A stretch of DNA of 64,000 bases from CAVUAF01 sp963739375 (GCA_963739375.1 CAVUAF010000022.1:25408-89407); one strand, 5' to 3'. Shown: positions 51,632 to 59,123, numbered from the stretch's first letter. The notes: a model not told the origin generated them from the letters alone. Translations and numbers: made by a program.

Positions 51632-51898
51632 GTGCACTACTGCTACATTCTGTCCTGCGCCGACGGGTCCTATTACGTCGGAGTCGCCGAAGATCCGCAA
51701 CGGCGGCTGGCGGAGCACAATGCCGGCAAGGGCGCGAATTGGACCGCCGCCCGCGTACCCGCTGAGTTGGCTTGGACGGAGGAACATCCGTCGCTCGGCT
51801 CTGCGCGCATGCGGGAGAACCAACTGAAAGGTTGGAGTCGCAAGAAGAAGGCGGCACTGATCGCAGGTTCCCTTCGGCTTCGCTCAGGGCAAGGCTAA
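51632..51898 (+). CDS. GIY-YIG nuclease (UPF0213 type), copy 1
   Basis: 88 residues; GTG start with AAGGAA seven bases upstream. Single GIY-YIG domain: Y5-I-L strand and Y14-Y-V-G17 for the GIY and YIG halves, catalytic Arg in QRRLAEHN (24/25) and metal Glu62 in RENQLKGWSRKKKAALI. HNAGKGANWTAARVPAELAW is typical of the UPF0213/YhbQ-like subgroup. The last nine residues (SLRLRSGQG) are encoded by the repeat hairpin itself. Lies inside a 348-bp unit. Single-domain GIY-YIG proteins nick or cut DNA; a role in the spread of the unit is a hypothesis. Confidence 0.85.
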   Translation: MHYCYILSCADGSYYVGVAEDPQRRLAEHNAGKGANWTAARVPAELAWTEEHPSLGSARMRENQLKGWSRKKKAALIAGSLRLRSGQG

Positions 51899-51979
51899 AG
51901 CCCTGCAACTCCCAGCGCCTCCACCAAATGCGTAGCATTTGGTGTCCCGAGCTGGTCGAGGGGCACCAAGGAACTAGCA

Positions 51980-52246
51980 GTGCACTACTGCTACATTCTG
52001 TCCTGCGCCGACGGGTCCTATTACGTCGGAGTCGCCGAAGATCCGCAACGGCGGCTGGCGGAGCACAATGCCGGCAAGGGCGCGAATTGGACCGCCGCCC
52101 GCGTACCCGCTGAGTTGGCTTGGACGGAGGAACATCCGTCGCTCGGCTCTGCGCGCATGCGGGAGAACCAACTGAAAGGTTGGAGTCGCAAGAAGAAGGC
52201 GGCACTGATCGCAGGTTCCCTTCGGCTTCGCTCAGGGCAAGGCTAA
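51980..52246 (+). CDS. GIY-YIG nuclease (UPF0213 type), copy 2
   Basis: 88 residues, identical protein to copy 1, exactly 348 bases downstream. Same GTG start, Shine-Dalgarno and repeat-encoded C-terminus. Identity at third positions means the duplication is very recent or is kept uniform by gene conversion. Confidence 0.85.
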   Translation: MHYCYILSCADGSYYVGVAEDPQRRLAEHNAGKGANWTAARVPAELAWTEEHPSLGSARMRENQLKGWSRKKKAALIAGSLRLRSGQG

Positions 52247-52281
52247 AGCCCTGCAACTCCCAGCGCCTCCACCATAAAAAC

Positions 52282-52309
52282 CAGTTGCCGGTTATCAGTT
52301 TCTAGTTCT
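52282..52309. repeat. degenerate heptad array after the tmRNA element
   Basis: cagttgc, cggttat, cagtttc, tagttct in 7-bp phase, 7 bases after the last element unit. Confidence 0.65.
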
Positions 52310-52321
52310 TCCCCACCAATG

Positions 52322-52344
52322 AAAAAGGCGGCCGGAGCCGCCTT
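52322..52344 (-). terminator. rho-independent terminator of the STAS gene
   Basis: On the minus strand AAGGCGGC-TCCG-GCCGCCTT followed by three more T: an 8-bp stem (52325-52332 with 52337-52344), 25 bases after the STAS stop. Confidence 0.8.
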
Positions 52345-52368
52345 GCTGGTCTTGCCACAACCGCGCCG

Positions 52369-52751
52369 CTAGGCGACGCCGCGCGCCGCCGTCTTGGGCG
52401 CAGCCGTGCCCGCCGCAAACGATTTCACCGCCTGGTTGACGTCGTCAAAGGTCTCAAAGACGGTCACCAGCTTGGTGATCTGCAGCAGGTCAATGACGCG
52501 GTGGTTCAGGGCGGCCAGCTTGAGGGTAGTGCCTGCCTTCTGCGCCGAAGTGTACAGGCCGACCAGCGTGCCTAAACCGCCGCTATCGAGATAGCTGACT
52601 TCCCTCAGGTTGATGACGATGGGCCGGGGCGATCGAGCAGCGCCTTTACCGTTTCGCGCAGATGGATGGCCTCATCGCCGAAGACGATGCGCCCGCTGCA
52701 GTCAACAATCGTGACCCCATTCTGTTCGCGGGTGCCAACTTTGAGTGGCAT
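52369..52751 (-). pseudogene. STAS-domain anti-sigma factor antagonist, one frameshift
   Basis: Read with one restored base it gives 127 residues: MPLKVGTREQNGVTIVDCSGRIVFGDEAIHLRETV, then after the break VINLREVSYLDSGGLGTLVGLY with the phospho-Ser of SpoIIAA-like proteins, LAALNHRVIDLLQITKL and an Ala-rich tail. The frame breaks near 52620-52626 (CCCCGGCCCATCG); total length 383 is one short of a multiple of three. Start at 52751 has GGAGG at 5 bases; 52772 (MSEAEV) also has GGAGGG. Such proteins take part in partner switching with an anti-sigma kinase, none of which is adjacent. Confidence 0.8.
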
Positions 52752-52919
52752 AGACACCTCCGCTTCGGACATCCGCCCTCCGAAAAGCGCACCAAGATAC
52801 TGCGGTTTGCAGGCGTTGGCAAGTAGAAGTGCACTACTTTGAGGGCAAGGCTGGTCCCGCGGCCTTCCGCGGACCGGCGGCCCCGGCGGAGCCGGGGGCG
52901 TGGGCGCAATGCGGGGTCG

Positions 52920-52925
52920 TATAAT
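52920..52925 (+). promoter_or_regulatory. -10 hexamer TATAAT before dnaX
   Basis: TATAAT ends 10 bases before the dnaX ATG at 52936. A GC-rich hairpin (CCCCGGC-GGA-GCCGGGG, 52881-52897) lies just upstream. Confidence 0.5.
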
Positions 52926-52935
52926 CGAGCTTCCC

Positions 52936-54732
52936 ATGGCTTATCAGGTCCTGGCGCGCAAGTACCGGCCGCAGCGTTTTGCCGACGTCATCGGCCAGCC
53001 GCACGTGACGCGCACCCTGACCCACGCCATCGAACAGGCGCGCATCGCTCACGGCTACATCTTCAGCGGCCACCGCGGCATCGGCAAGACGACCGTGGCG
53101 CGGATCCTGGCCATGGCCCTGAACTGCCGTTCCGTCGAGCGCCCCGTCCCGGAACCCTGCGGCACCTGCGACTCCTGCGTGGAAATTCGCGCCAGCTCGG
53201 CGGTGGACGTGATCGAGATCGACGCCGCCACCAACCGCGGCATCGACGAAATCCGCGAGCTGCGCGAGGCGGCGCGCTATCGTCCCGCGCGCGATCGCTA
53301 CAAAATCTACATCCTCGACGAAGCGCACCAGATCACCGACGCCGCCTTCAATGCGCTGCTCAAGACGCTGGAAGAGCCGCCGCCGCACGTCATCTTCATG
53401 CTGGCGACCACCCAGCCGGAGGACATTCCGCAGACCATCCGCTCGCGCTGCCAGCACTTCAGCTTCCACGCCGTGCGCTTCGACGAGATTGTCGGCCAGT
53501 TGCGTGACATCGCGCGGCAGGAAGGCATCGCGGCGGATGACGCCGCCCTGGCCCTGCTGGCCGAGGCCGGCGACGGCTCGATGCGCGACGCGCTCAGCAT
53601 TCTGGACCAGGCCATCGCCTGCTGCGGCACCACGCTGACCGGCGAGACGGTGCGCCAGCTGGTCGGCGCCGTGCCGGCGGAAACGCTGGAAGAGATCATG
53701 GCCGGGGTGGCGCGCAACTCCAGCGACGACGTGCTGCGCCTCCTCGATCGCCTGGTCACCGAGGGCCAGAGCCCGGTGTACTTCGCGCGGCAGCTGGTCC
53801 GCTTCCTGCGCAATGCCACCGTGGCCAAGATAGCCGGCGCCGCCTCGCCGTTGCTGCAGATTTCGGCGGACGAGCGGGCGCGCGTCGAGCGCGTGGCGGC
53901 GGCGTTCAGCGAGGAGGACCTCACGCGCCTGCTGCAGATCATGTTGCGCACCCACGCGGAACTCGGCTACCGCCAGGAGCAGCGCTTCCACCTGGAACTG
54001 GGGCTGCTCAAGATGGTCCACGCGCAGCGTCTGCTGCCGCTGGAACAGCTCCTGAGCAGCGCGGCCGAGGCGCCGCGCGGCACCGCTGCGGTGACCGGCA
54101 GTGCAGGCGCCAGGGCGGCTGCTCCCCTTCCTGCGGCGCGGCCGCAGACGCCGCGAGGGCCCTCGCCGTTTGAAGCCGACCGCAGCCGCAAGAGCGGCTC
54201 GAGCGCGACGCCGGAGCCGACTACCGAACCGCCGTCGCCGAATCCGTTTCGCCGGGATATGGCGGGGGGCAGTGCGGCTTCCATGATTACGACTGCGCCG
54301 GCGCCCGCGGCGGCGACCGCGGTTGCCGAGCCACCGGCCGCCGGCGTCGACGGCATCCGCGAGCGCGTGCTCGGTGAACTCGAAGGCAGCGGCCAGCACA
54401 TGCTGGCCCTCATCCTGGCGGAGGGCGAATGGAGCGTCGCCGGCGCCGAAGTGCAGATCAAGGTGGCAAAGCCGCAGAGCCTGCTCGACATGTCGTTCGG
54501 GCCCGAGGCGCGGCGCGTGGCCACCGCAGCGGCTTCCGCAGCGGCCGGCCGCAGCGCCAAGGTGCAACTGGTCAGCGGCACGCCGGGGAATGGCGGCAGC
54601 GGCGCGCCCCGGGCCGCGGCTCCCGTCGCCGGCGCCCGCGACCGCGCGCGCGAGGATCCCGTGGTGCGCCGCATGCAGGAAAAGTTCGGCGCCGAGATTC
54701 GCACCATCATTGATCACCGGGAACGGAAATGA
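52936..54732 (+). CDS. dnaX: DNA polymerase III subunit gamma/tau
   Basis: 598 residues. Clamp-loader ATPase: MAYQVLARKYRPQRFADVIGQ, Walker A GHRGIGKTT, zinc cysteines ending CGTCDSC, EIDAATNRGID, Walker B ILDEAHQ, LKTLEEPPPHVIFMLATT and arginine-finger IRSRCQHF; then the lid and collar domains to about 370, a Pro/Ala/Ser-rich linker, and a tau-like C-terminal domain (about 470-598) ending RTIIDH. Forms a replication/repair pair with recR downstream, but without the ybaB gene usually between them. Confidence 0.95.
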   Translation: MAYQVLARKYRPQRFADVIGQPHVTRTLTHAIEQARIAHGYIFSGHRGIGKTTVARILAMALNCRSVERPVPEPCGTCDSCVEIRASSAVDVIEIDAATNRGIDEIRELREAARYRPARDRYKIYILDEAHQITDAAFNALLKTLEEPPPHVIFMLATTQPEDIPQTIRSRCQHFSFHAVRFDEIVGQLRDIARQEGIAADDAALALLAEAGDGSMRDALSILDQAIACCGTTLTGETVRQLVGAVPAETLEEIMAGVARNSSDDVLRLLDRLVTEGQSPVYFARQLVRFLRNATVAKIAGAASPLLQISADERARVERVAAAFSEEDLTRLLQIMLRTHAELGYRQEQRFHLELGLLKMVHAQRLLPLEQLLSSAAEAPRGTAAVTGSAGARAAAPLPAARPQTPRGPSPFEADRSRKSGSSATPEPTTEPPSPNPFRRDMAGGSAASMITTAPAPAAATAVAEPPAAGVDGIRERVLGELEGSGQHMLALILAEGEWSVAGAEVQIKVAKPQSLLDMSFGPEARRVATAAASAAAGRSAKVQLVSGTPGNGGSGAPRAAAPVAGARDRAREDPVVRRMQEKFGAEIRTIIDHRERK

Positions 54733-54761
54733 CTCGTGGGAGACCCCGCCAGCGGTGACTT

Positions 54762-54837
54762 GGCGATTTGGTGATCTGGCGATTGCTTGAATGTCCACCG
54801 CCCGGTCACGAAATCACGAAATCACAGAATCGCGAAA
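54762..54837. repeat. inverted pair of 8-bp arrays between dnaX and recR
   Basis: ggcgattt/ggtgatct/ggcgattg (54762-54785) and tcacgaaa/tcacgaaa/tcacagaa/tcgcgaaa (54806-54837). The last A of the last unit is the first base of the recR start codon. Confidence 0.82.
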
Positions 54838-55436
54838 TGTCCAGATTTGCAGAGCCGATGGCTCGCCTCATTGAAGAACTGAAGAAGCTGCCCGGGGTGG
54901 GCAGCAAGAGCGCGCAGCGCCTCGCCTTCCACCTGCTGCGCACCGACGCCGCCGATGCCGAGGCGCTCGCCGCGGCCATCCGCGACGTCAAGGCCAAGCT
55001 CCACCTCTGCTCGGTCTGCAACAACATCACCGACGTCGATCCCTGCGTGTACTGCGCGGGGGCGACGCGCAACCAGCGGCTGGTGTGCGTGGTGGAGGAG
55101 CCGACCAACATCGCCGCCGTGGAAAAGACGCGCCACTACAACGGCGTCTACCACGTGCTGCATGGCGCGCTCTCGCCGTTGCACGGCGTCGGCCCCGAAA
55201 ACCTGCGCACGGCGAACCTCATGCGCCGCATCGAGGCGGGCGAGGTGGACGAGGTCATCGTCGCCACCAACCCCACCGTCGAAGGCGAGGCCACCGCCGT
55301 CTATCTGTCGCAGCTCATCCACCGCCCGGGGGTGAAGGTGACCCGCATCGCCACCGGCCTGCCGGCCGGCAGCGACATCGAGTACGCCGACGAAGTGACC
55401 ATGCAGAAATCCATCGAGGGGCGGCGGGAAATCTGA
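54837..55436 (+). CDS. recR: recombination protein RecR
   Basis: 199 residues. HhH motif (LPGVGSKSAQRLAFHLL), zinc finger CSVCNNITDVDPCVYC, Toprim VCVVEEPTNIAAVEKT and Walker-like C-terminal VTRIATGLPAGSDIEYADEVT. RecFOR pathway. Start ATG at 54837 fits the family N-terminus although no Shine-Dalgarno precedes it; an 8-bp repeat does. Confidence 0.95.
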   Translation: MSRFAEPMARLIEELKKLPGVGSKSAQRLAFHLLRTDAADAEALAAAIRDVKAKLHLCSVCNNITDVDPCVYCAGATRNQRLVCVVEEPTNIAAVEKTRHYNGVYHVLHGALSPLHGVGPENLRTANLMRRIEAGEVDEVIVATNPTVEGEATAVYLSQLIHRPGVKVTRIATGLPAGSDIEYADEVTMQKSIEGRREI

Positions 55437-55449
55437 GGAGCAGTGGGCG

Positions 55450-55541
55450 GTTGCTAGTTGCCAGATGCCAGATGTCTCTTCGCCGGCCTAACACCGCTGA
55501 TGTCTGACCACTGGCAACCGGCCACTGGCAACTGGTTTTTT
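55450..55541. repeat. inverted heptad pair ending in T6 (possible recR terminator)
   Basis: gttgcta/gttgcca/gatgcca/gatgtct (55450-55477) and ccactgg/caaccgg/ccactgg/caactgg (55508-55535), followed by six T (55536-55541). Right arm can pair with the left, and also with itself, so it may act as a terminator for recR. Confidence 0.75.
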
Positions 55542-56713
55542 CAGCCCGCCATCTTCTTCCCTTCCGTATTCTGGTCGGCGCGGAAGCGGAGCAGCGCCGC
55601 CACGTTGCCGGCGCCCGCGAACTCGGGACGGTCGCCGACGTAGAGCACGTCGGCGCGGTTGCGCAGCGCCAGCGCAATGAGGGCGTCGGTGACGTCCTCG
55701 AGTTCCAGCGTCGGCTGGCCGCAGACGGCGCAGGTTTTGACGTTGTGGCTGTCCACGTGGCCGCAGTGGCTGCACTCCACCGCCGGCGCGCTGAAGTTCT
55801 CGCCGACGAGCACTACCTGGGCCTCGCCGCGCTGCAGCGACTGCAGCACGCGCCGCAGCCCGAGCGAGCCGCGGCCGTTGCGCTGCGCCTGCCCCAGCGC
55901 CTCGCGCACCAGCGCCTCGCGGCGGCCGGCGCGGTAGGCGGCGAGCAGGTGCGACGCCTTTTCCTTCACTTCCTCCGGGGTGGCGGTGGCCACGTCCAGC
56001 ACGAAATGCCCCAGCACGGCGTCTTGCAGGTAAGTGTGCAACTGCGGCTGGAGCTCCGGCCAGATTTCGTCGCGGCACCCGACCAGCAGCTTCTCAAAGC
56101 CGTTGCCGGTGGCGTGGTGGCGCAGCAGGCGCTCGTTCACGTTCTGGTAGTGGCGGACGGCGAAGGTCCCGGCGTGCCGCTCCACGTGGCCCGCCGCGTA
56201 GCCGGCGAAGCCGTCGCTCTTCCCCTGGCGCGGGCTTTCGTCGGTGAAGTCCTCCAGCGGCTTGACTTCGTCGAGCACGACGTCGAAGAGGCGGGCGCGT
56301 TTGCGGTCGACCAGCGCCACCACGCTGCGCCGCGTCTCCTCCAGCACGGTGGAAAGCGGCTTGAGGTGGAAGCGGCGGTTGACGAGCAGGGCGGTTTTCG
56401 CCAGCCGCGCCGGTACGTCGAACTCGCGCCAGATGCCCTGCTGTTCGCAGGCGAAGATGGCCTTGGCGCGGGAGTGGTTGCCGTTGAGGTGTTCAGCGAG
56501 GTGGGTGATGCGCTCCAGGTCGCCGCGCGCCGCCTTGCGGTGGCCGTTGCGCTCCCGCTCGCGCTGCACCTCGCGCACCAGGTCGCGGACCAGGATCGCC
56601 TCGTCGCGGTGCGACTGGTCGCGCGGTGTCGAAGGCTGAAAATAGAAGGTAACCGCGGATTGATCGGCAGTCTGGAAAGAGGCAAGTTCACGAAGCACGT
56701 CTCGACTGATCAT
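55541..56713 (-). CDS. bacterial eRF1-like (baeRF) protein
   Basis: 390 residues. Domain order resembles archaeo-eukaryotic release-factor-like proteins of bacteria (baeRF family 10): N-terminal part with YFQPSTPRDQSHRDE, central RNase H-like fold (VVALVDRKRARLFDVVLDEV, GHFVLDVATATPEEVKEKAS), and a C-terminal L7Ae-like part (ALGQAQRNGRGSLGLRRVLQSLQRGEAQVVLVGENF) with a zinc ribbon CSHCGHVDSHNVKTCAVCGQ, then RADVLYVGDRPEFAGAGNVAALLRF. A GGQ motif is not seen. Starts 25 bases after the HPF-sigma gene, same strand, so an operon; a ribosome-linked role is inferred. Confidence 0.72.
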   Translation of the reverse strand: MISRDVLRELASFQTADQSAVTFYFQPSTPRDQSHRDEAILVRDLVREVQRERERNGHRKAARGDLERITHLAEHLNGNHSRAKAIFACEQQGIWREFDVPARLAKTALLVNRRFHLKPLSTVLEETRRSVVALVDRKRARLFDVVLDEVKPLEDFTDESPRQGKSDGFAGYAAGHVERHAGTFAVRHYQNVNERLLRHHATGNGFEKLLVGCRDEIWPELQPQLHTYLQDAVLGHFVLDVATATPEEVKEKASHLLAAYRAGRREALVREALGQAQRNGRGSLGLRRVLQSLQRGEAQVVLVGENFSAPAVECSHCGHVDSHNVKTCAVCGQPTLELEDVTDALIALALRNRADVLYVGDRPEFAGAGNVAALLRFRADQNTEGKKMAG

Positions 56714-56738
56714 GAGCTCCCGCTCCTAATCGCGATGA

Positions 56739-57785
56739 CTACGCAGTTCGGAAATGCTGCAGCAATTTGTCTTTGAAAGCGCTGGGAAAGGCGACCGCTT
56801 GCTTGAGGTGGTCGCGCGCGGCGGTAATCGACCGGTGAACGTCGGCGAGCTGCCGGTCGCTGATGGCGGCAATCTCCTCCGCGGTGAAGCCCTCGACAGC
56901 AAAGAGGATGAAGGCATCGCGGTCCTCGCGGCGCGCCCCCCCGAGCGCCGTCTCCACCTGGGTGATCATTTCGTCCGACGCGGCGATTTCCTCGGGCGTG
57001 GACATGTGGCGGTCGGGGATGACGTCGCGCCGCGTGAACGCCTCGTCCGGCTGGTAGAACTGGAGGTGCGGCTCGTCGCTGGCGACGACGTTCTGCACCC
57101 GCGCCGGCTGGTCGAGCGATACCATGTCCACCTCCTCACCGTTGCCGGCGGCGATGGCGTCGATGGCACGCAGCGCCAGCCGGTACAGCCAGGGCTCCAG
57201 CCCGAGACGCTGGGGCTTTTCCTCTTCATCGCCGAGCGCCGTGACCACCACTTCGTCGATCACTTCCTCGCGGGTCACGTCGTCGGGGGTGAGCGAGCCG
57301 TTGTTCTGGCGATAGCGCAGCTCGCGCTCGATGAAGCGCTGCAGGCGCGCCAGATTGGCATTCACATACCGGGTAACGTCGCCGTCGGAGACGGTTTCCG
57401 GCTTCACCGCCGCGAAGGTCTCCTCAAACGGCACCTGCGGCTGCGGAGGCGTGCGCCCCGCCCCGTGGCGTCGCGCCCACTTGTGCTGGCTGCGCAACCG
57501 GTCCTTGTGCTTGGTGACCTCCTCGACCAGGTCGTCGAAGCCCGCCTTGATGCAGGCCATGGCGTCGGTCGCCGATTCGCGCGCCGCCATCTGTCCTGAA
57601 GGCAGGCGCAGGTTCAGCGACAGCACGAAGCCCTGGCGCGCGGAGTTCTCTTCGATGATCCCGTGCAGGTGCACCAGTTCCGGGCGAAAGACCTGCAGCC
57701 GGCGGTTCAGCTTTTCAATGTTGTGGTTGATTTCACGTTCGAGGTCGGGGGTCTTGGGAACCTTGTAGCTGATGTGGACGTTCAT
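56739..57785 (-). CDS. fusion of HPF/RaiA ribosome-hibernation domain with sigma70-like domain
   Basis: 348 residues. Residues 1-110 match the short HPF/YfiA domain: MNVHISYKVPKTPDLEREINHNIEKLNRRLQVF, HLHGIIEENSARQGFVLSLNLRLPSGQMAARESATDAMACIKAGFDDLVEEVTKHKDRLR. After a linker, 140-345 resembles ECF-type sigma70: region 2 (LARLQRFIERELRYRQ...EEVIDEVVVTALG...EPWLYRLALRAIDAI) and region 4 (EDRDAFILFAVEGFTAEEIAAISDRQLADVHRSITAARDHLKQ, a helix-turn-helix). GAGGCACGC precedes the ATG. Operon with the baeRF gene. The HPF part is secure, the sigma part moderately so. Confidence 0.75.
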   Translation of the reverse strand: MNVHISYKVPKTPDLEREINHNIEKLNRRLQVFRPELVHLHGIIEENSARQGFVLSLNLRLPSGQMAARESATDAMACIKAGFDDLVEEVTKHKDRLRSQHKWARRHGAGRTPPQPQVPFEETFAAVKPETVSDGDVTRYVNANLARLQRFIERELRYRQNNGSLTPDDVTREEVIDEVVVTALGDEEEKPQRLGLEPWLYRLALRAIDAIAAGNGEEVDMVSLDQPARVQNVVASDEPHLQFYQPDEAFTRRDVIPDRHMSTPEEIAASDEMITQVETALGGARREDRDAFILFAVEGFTAEEIAAISDRQLADVHRSITAARDHLKQAVAFPSAFKDKLLQHFRTA

Positions 57786-57892
57786 GCGTGCCTCAAGAAC
57801 CGGTCAGTCCGCCAGGTCCACGCGGCTGGTCAATCCACTGCCCCGATTCTACACCTACGGGGAGGGCGCGGCGTCAAGCGCCAAAAGGCAAT

Positions 57893-57927
57893 TTTCGAGT
57901 TTCGGGTTTCAAGTTTCGAGGCTTCGA
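57893..57927. repeat. heptad array between mqnE end and HPF-sigma start
   Basis: tttcgag, tttcggg, tttcaag, tttcgag, gcttcga in unbroken 7-bp phase. Confidence 0.8.
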
Positions 57928-57956
57928 ACCAGGACGCCAACCGAGCCCGCCTGCTG

Positions 57957-59105
57957 CTAGACGCCGACGCTGACCGTGGTTTCGGTGCGGGTGACCGGGC
58001 GGTAGAGGGTGTCGCGCTCGCAGGGTTCGCGCCCGGCCTCGCGGATGAGCCGCACCAACTCCTGGCGGCGCATGCCTTGCGGCGTGGTGGCGCCGGCATC
58101 GTGGTAGATCTTCTCTTCGATGACGGTGCCATCCAGGTCGTCGGCGCCGAAGCGCAGCGCGATCTGCGCGATCTTGGGGGTCAGCATCTGCCAGTACGCC
58201 TTGATATGCGCAAAGTTGTCGAGCACCAGGCGGCCCACCGCGATCTGCTTGATGTCGAGCATGCCGGTGGTTTTCGGCAGGTGACGCAGGGCCGTGTTGT
58301 CGGGATGAAACGCCAGCGGGATGAACGTCTGGAAGCCGTGCGTCTCGTCCTGGAGGGCGCGCAGGCAGAGCAGGTGGTCGACGCGGTCGTCGTCGTTCTC
58401 GATGTGGCCGTAGAGCATGGTGGCATTCGACTTCAGCCCCAGTTGGTGGGCCAGGCGCGCGGTTTCCAGCCACTGGCCGCCGTCTATCTTGTGGTCGCAG
58501 ATGATGTGGCGCACGCGGTTGGCGAAGATTTCGGCGCCGCCGCCGGGCAGCGAATCCACGCCGGCATCGCGCAACTTCTCCAGCACCTCCCGCGTCGTCA
58601 GCTTGTAGAGCTTGGCGAAGAAGGCGATCTCCACCATGGTGAAGGCCTTGATGTGCACCCGCGGAAAACGTTCCTTCAGCCCGGCAACCAGGTCGAGGAA
58701 GTACTGGAACGGCAGGTCGGGGTGCAAGCCGCCGACGATGTGGAACTCGGTCACCGCCTCGGTGTAGCCCGAAGCCGCCGTCTCGAAGGCCTGCTCCAGC
58801 GCCATGGTGTAGGCGCCGGGCGCATCCTTCTTGCGCCCGAAGGCACACAGCCGGCACGCCGCCACGCACACGTTGGTGGGGTTGATGTGGCGATTGACGT
58901 TGAAATAAGTCAGGTCGCCGTGCCGGCGCTCGCGCACCCGGTTCGCCATCCAGCCGAGGGCCAGGATGTCGCCCGAGCGGTAGAGCGCCAGGGCGTCGGC
59001 GGCGTCGAGGCGCTCGCCGGCGATCACCTTGTCCGCAATCGGGCGCAGCCGCGCATCGTCGGTCTGGAAATCGTGTCTGGGTTTGCCGGCAGGAACCGAG
59101 GACAT
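57957..59105 (-). CDS. mqnE: aminofutalosine synthase MqnE
   Basis: 382 residues. Radical SAM enzyme joining 3-enolpyruvyl-benzoate and SAM in the futalosine route to menaquinone. CVAACRLCAF is the 4Fe-4S CxxxCxxC; LTYFNVNRHINPTNVC, EFHIVGGLHPDLPFQYF, MLYGHIE, LQDETHGFQTFIPLAFH and the C-terminal GADDLDGTVIEEKIYHDAG separate MqnE from MqnC. AAGGGG precedes the ATG, with TATCAT just upstream. Followed downstream on the chromosome (upstream in transcription) by the prenyltransferase gene. Confidence 0.9.
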   Translation of the reverse strand: MSSVPAGKPRHDFQTDDARLRPIADKVIAGERLDAADALALYRSGDILALGWMANRVRERRHGDLTYFNVNRHINPTNVCVAACRLCAFGRKKDAPGAYTMALEQAFETAASGYTEAVTEFHIVGGLHPDLPFQYFLDLVAGLKERFPRVHIKAFTMVEIAFFAKLYKLTTREVLEKLRDAGVDSLPGGGAEIFANRVRHIICDHKIDGGQWLETARLAHQLGLKSNATMLYGHIENDDDRVDHLLCLRALQDETHGFQTFIPLAFHPDNTALRHLPKTTGMLDIKQIAVGRLVLDNFAHIKAYWQMLTPKIAQIALRFGADDLDGTVIEEKIYHDAGATTPQGMRRQELVRLIREAGREPCERDTLYRPVTRTETTVSVGV

Positions 59106-59123
59106 CCCCTTGATGATACAAGC

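Larger units (their letters stand above)
51349..52274. mobile_element. tandem GIY-YIG mini-element array anchored on the tmRNA 3' end
   Basis: Four head-to-tail units: 51349-51463 (115 bp), 51464-51578 (115 bp), 51579-51926 (348 bp), 51927-52274 (348 bp). Each starts AATGCGTAGCATTTGGTG, has a hairpin GGTGTCCC...GGGGCACC, and ends with a GCTCAGGGCAAGGC hairpin plus a copy of the tmRNA 3' terminus (CAACTCCCAGCGCCTCCACC and a final A; two bases shorter in the two short units). The two long units differ at a single seen position (T/G at about 51607/51955) and encode identical nucleases. The short units lack the internal coding part. No integrase or transposase is present. Mobility is inferred. 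Confidence 0.8.

Noticed and set aside
51349..52274. Remnant of a classical tmRNA-integrated island
   Set aside because: No integrase, phage or transfer gene, and the units are head-to-tail with sharp, regular lengths, which does not look like island decay.
52773..52935. SRP RNA gene upstream of dnaX
   Set aside because: This is a known location in some bacteria, but the conserved GGAAGCAGCC-type helix 8 core is absent; only GC-rich hairpins are present.
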